Below, piece by piece: positions 22,063-22,216 of a stretch of DNA of 22,216 nt. The position numbers were made by a program, and so were the translations under genes. The notes below the pieces were generated by a model. That model saw only the letters and a list, made by a program, of their open reading frames with translations. It did not search any database and was not told the origin of the DNA. The stretch is from JALZAH01 sp051000755. GTDB lineage: Bacteria; Actinomycetota; Acidimicrobiia; Acidimicrobiales; Palsa-688. Each line of letters opens with the position of its first letter. Within the stretch, counting starts at the first letter, position 1. The DNA lies in NCBI GenBank assembly GCA_051000755.1, contig JBPCNZ010000051.1, positions 1-22,216 of the forward strand. The letters are read 5' to 3'.

Positions 22063-22216
22063 GCGCCATCGCCCCCCTGCCGACGCCACCTGTTGAGCGC
22101 ATGACTGGCTGAGCATTGCGGGCGGGGTTTCGGCGGCGGTGTTCGTGCAGGGTGTCGGGACGGTGGGCGAGGATGGCTGGTCCTTGTCCACGCGAAGGAC
22201 CCCGCCCCTGTCGAGT
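22063..22216. other. Non-coding 3' edge with a palindrome
   Basis: No recognisable gene is seen in this last stretch. It holds a perfect 7-bp inverted repeat, GGTCCTT (22179-22185) and AAGGACC (22195-22201), around 9 nt. Short open frames on both strands have no recognisable domain. It may be an intergenic region or the end of an element that continues outside the window. Confidence 0.5.

Noticed and set aside
21979..22191. A 70-codon reverse open frame at the right edge
   Set aside because: It overlaps the end of the LLM gene and the terminator-like hairpin, has no recognisable domain and no clear ribosome binding site.

Overview
The window is about 22 kb of very GC-rich bacterial DNA, densely coded, with many GTG and TTG starts. 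The gene set points to Actinomycetota: NucS (the MutS/MutL-independent mismatch nuclease), an F420-type luciferase-like oxidoreductase, an MpaB/DUF2236 protein, HrcA followed by a second-type DnaJ, and the HIT-PhoH-YbeY-CBS-Era cluster. A member of Acidimicrobiia or a related lineage is plausible, but that placement is inference. No rRNA, tRNA, CRISPR array, transposase or phage gene was seen.

Layout. (1) 132-1001 (-): aldo/keto reductase, divergent from the sulfate-activation operon cysD-cysNC (1257-4066, +), which makes APS and then PAPS. (2) 4121-7041 (+): hrcA, dnaJ and rsmE. (3) 7082-8965: an ECHDC3-like crotonase-fold protein (-) and hemW (+), whose start codons are only 21 bp apart. 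(4) 9003-10311 (-): a compact pseudokinase followed by a Thr-rich protein with two membrane segments. Divergent from them are a DUF2236 (MpaB-like) protein and a 14-TM MFS exporter (10373-13768, +) that carries a 240-residue repeat-rich tail. (5) 13806-14790 (+): nucS and a small excisionase-type HTH protein. (6) 14807-18976 (+): HIT, phoH, ybeY, a CBS/CorC membrane protein and era, tightly packed with stop/start overlaps; this is a conserved RNA-maturation and ribosome-assembly cluster. (7) 18970-21018 (-): a DinG/XPD-like iron-sulfur helicase whose 3' end overlaps era. (8) 21081-22013 (+): an LLM-class F420-dependent oxidoreductase, followed by a strong GC hairpin and about 150 bases with no recognisable gene.

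How it fits together. Parts 2 and 6 look like two halves of one housekeeping cluster (heat-shock regulation, 16S rRNA methylation, 16S maturation), here separated by about 7.8 kb of accessory and repair genes. Several first genes have a TAnnnT box 6-7 nt upstream of the start codon and no Shine-Dalgarno, which suggests leaderless transcripts. Genes inside operons instead have GGAGG-type sites or overlapping stop/start codons. The least described items are the pseudokinase/Thr-rich membrane pair and the MFS exporter with its asparagine-glycine repeat tail and structured leader.
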